Assembly (NCBI RefSeq): GCF_900539295.1
Contig: NZ_UQBH01000009.1
Span: forward strand, 17,462 to 81,461
Source of the DNA: an uncultured Megasphaera sp.
GTDB taxonomy: Bacteria > Bacillota > Negativicutes > Veillonellales > Megasphaeraceae
Reading direction: 5' to 3'
Length of the DNA: 64,000 bases
Below the pieces are notes generated by a model that saw only the letters and a list, made by a program, of their open reading frames with translations, was not told the DNA's origin and ran no database searches. Below, in pieces: positions 63,819 to 64,000 of the stretch. The first letter of the stretch is position 1. Each line of letters starts with the position of its first letter. A program made the position numbers and the translations under genes.

Positions 63819-64000
63819 TTAGCCTTCGATTTCGGAAACGACGCCGGCACCAACGGTACGGCCGCCTTCACGAATAGCGAAACGGAGACCAGCTTCGATA
63901 GCGATCGGAGTGATCAGTTCGACGTCCATTTTGACGTTATCGCCAGGCATGCACATTTCAGTGCCTTCCGGAAGCTGGATGACGCCCGTTACGTCCGTTG
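63819..64000 (-). CDS. tuf: Elongation factor Tu, C-terminal end (5' part beyond the window)
   Basis: The frame is open to the window end and terminates at TAA 63819. The visible 60 residues include GVIQLPEGTEMCMPGDNVKM, the segment FAIREGGRTVGAGVVSEIEG at the C-terminus, and the domain-3 strands between, all diagnostic of EF-Tu. The str operon normally precedes S10 in this way. Confidence 0.97.
   Translation of the reverse strand, partial: TDVTGVIQLPEGTEMCMPGDNVKMDVELITPIAIEAGLRFAIREGGRTVGAGVVSEIEG

Overview
The window is a chromosomal segment of an anaerobic Firmicute. The gene content and style (mid-GC core genes, T-box leaders, a SAM-I riboswitch, a PyrR attenuator, diderm-type secreted copper-amine-oxidase-like proteins and protein similarity) suggest Negativicutes, probably Megasphaera or a close relative; the genus is an inference from memory of protein similarity, not a search. 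Almost every gene after position 2600 lies on the minus strand. The exceptions are the tmRNA, an MFS transporter and the metQ-metF pair.

Layout. 1-2600 (+): 3' end of a mannitol PTS operon (mtlA C-terminus, mtlF) plus a zinc-type dehydrogenase resembling L-sorbose-1-phosphate reductase. 2690-5870 (-): an HpcH/HpaI aldolase and three small membrane proteins (two DUF805, one TM2). 5940-11935 (-): a lower-glycolysis cluster, gap, then gpmI-cggR-pgk-tpiA. 11960-13290: a YdcF-family protein and the tmRNA gene ssrA. 13330-15110 (+): a T-box leader controlling an MFS transporter. 15146-19053 (-): a T-box leader with a UGG (Trp) specifier controlling an ECF transporter whose TrpP-like S component is fused to an ATPase, followed by a GDSL hydrolase. 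19148-21179 (+): SAM-I riboswitch, metQ, metF. 21240-24540: an AT-rich island with an IS200/IS605 relic, two type II restriction endonuclease genes (BglII-like and Sau3AI-like, both expected to act on GATC-containing sites) and a decayed gene; no methyltransferase is seen. 24650-30930 (-): ornithine decarboxylase, then the ArgR-type arginine operon argC-argJ-like-argB-argD, in which the argJ position holds a short, divergent protein.

30960-39230 (-): LD-carboxypeptidase, a secreted protein, and the pyrB-pyrC-carA-carB operon behind a PyrR attenuator. 39263-43572: a secreted copper-amine-oxidase-like protein and an McrBC type IV restriction system whose McrB carries an EVE domain. 43648-48703 (-): TauE-like permease, pyrE, pyrF, a GalE-like epimerase, an HD protein, a Nudix hydrolase and a DUF3783 protein. 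48764-63675 (-): the S10-spc-alpha ribosomal superoperon in standard order from rpsJ to rplQ, including secY, adk, map, infA, rpmJ and rpoA, but without rpsD. 63745-64000 (-): terminator and 3' end of tuf.

The most interesting items are the two T-boxes that control transporters rather than synthetases, the fused S-component/ATPase of a probable tryptophan ECF transporter, the paired GATC restriction enzymes without a methylase, the EVE-containing McrB, and the degenerate ArgJ in an otherwise complete arginine operon.
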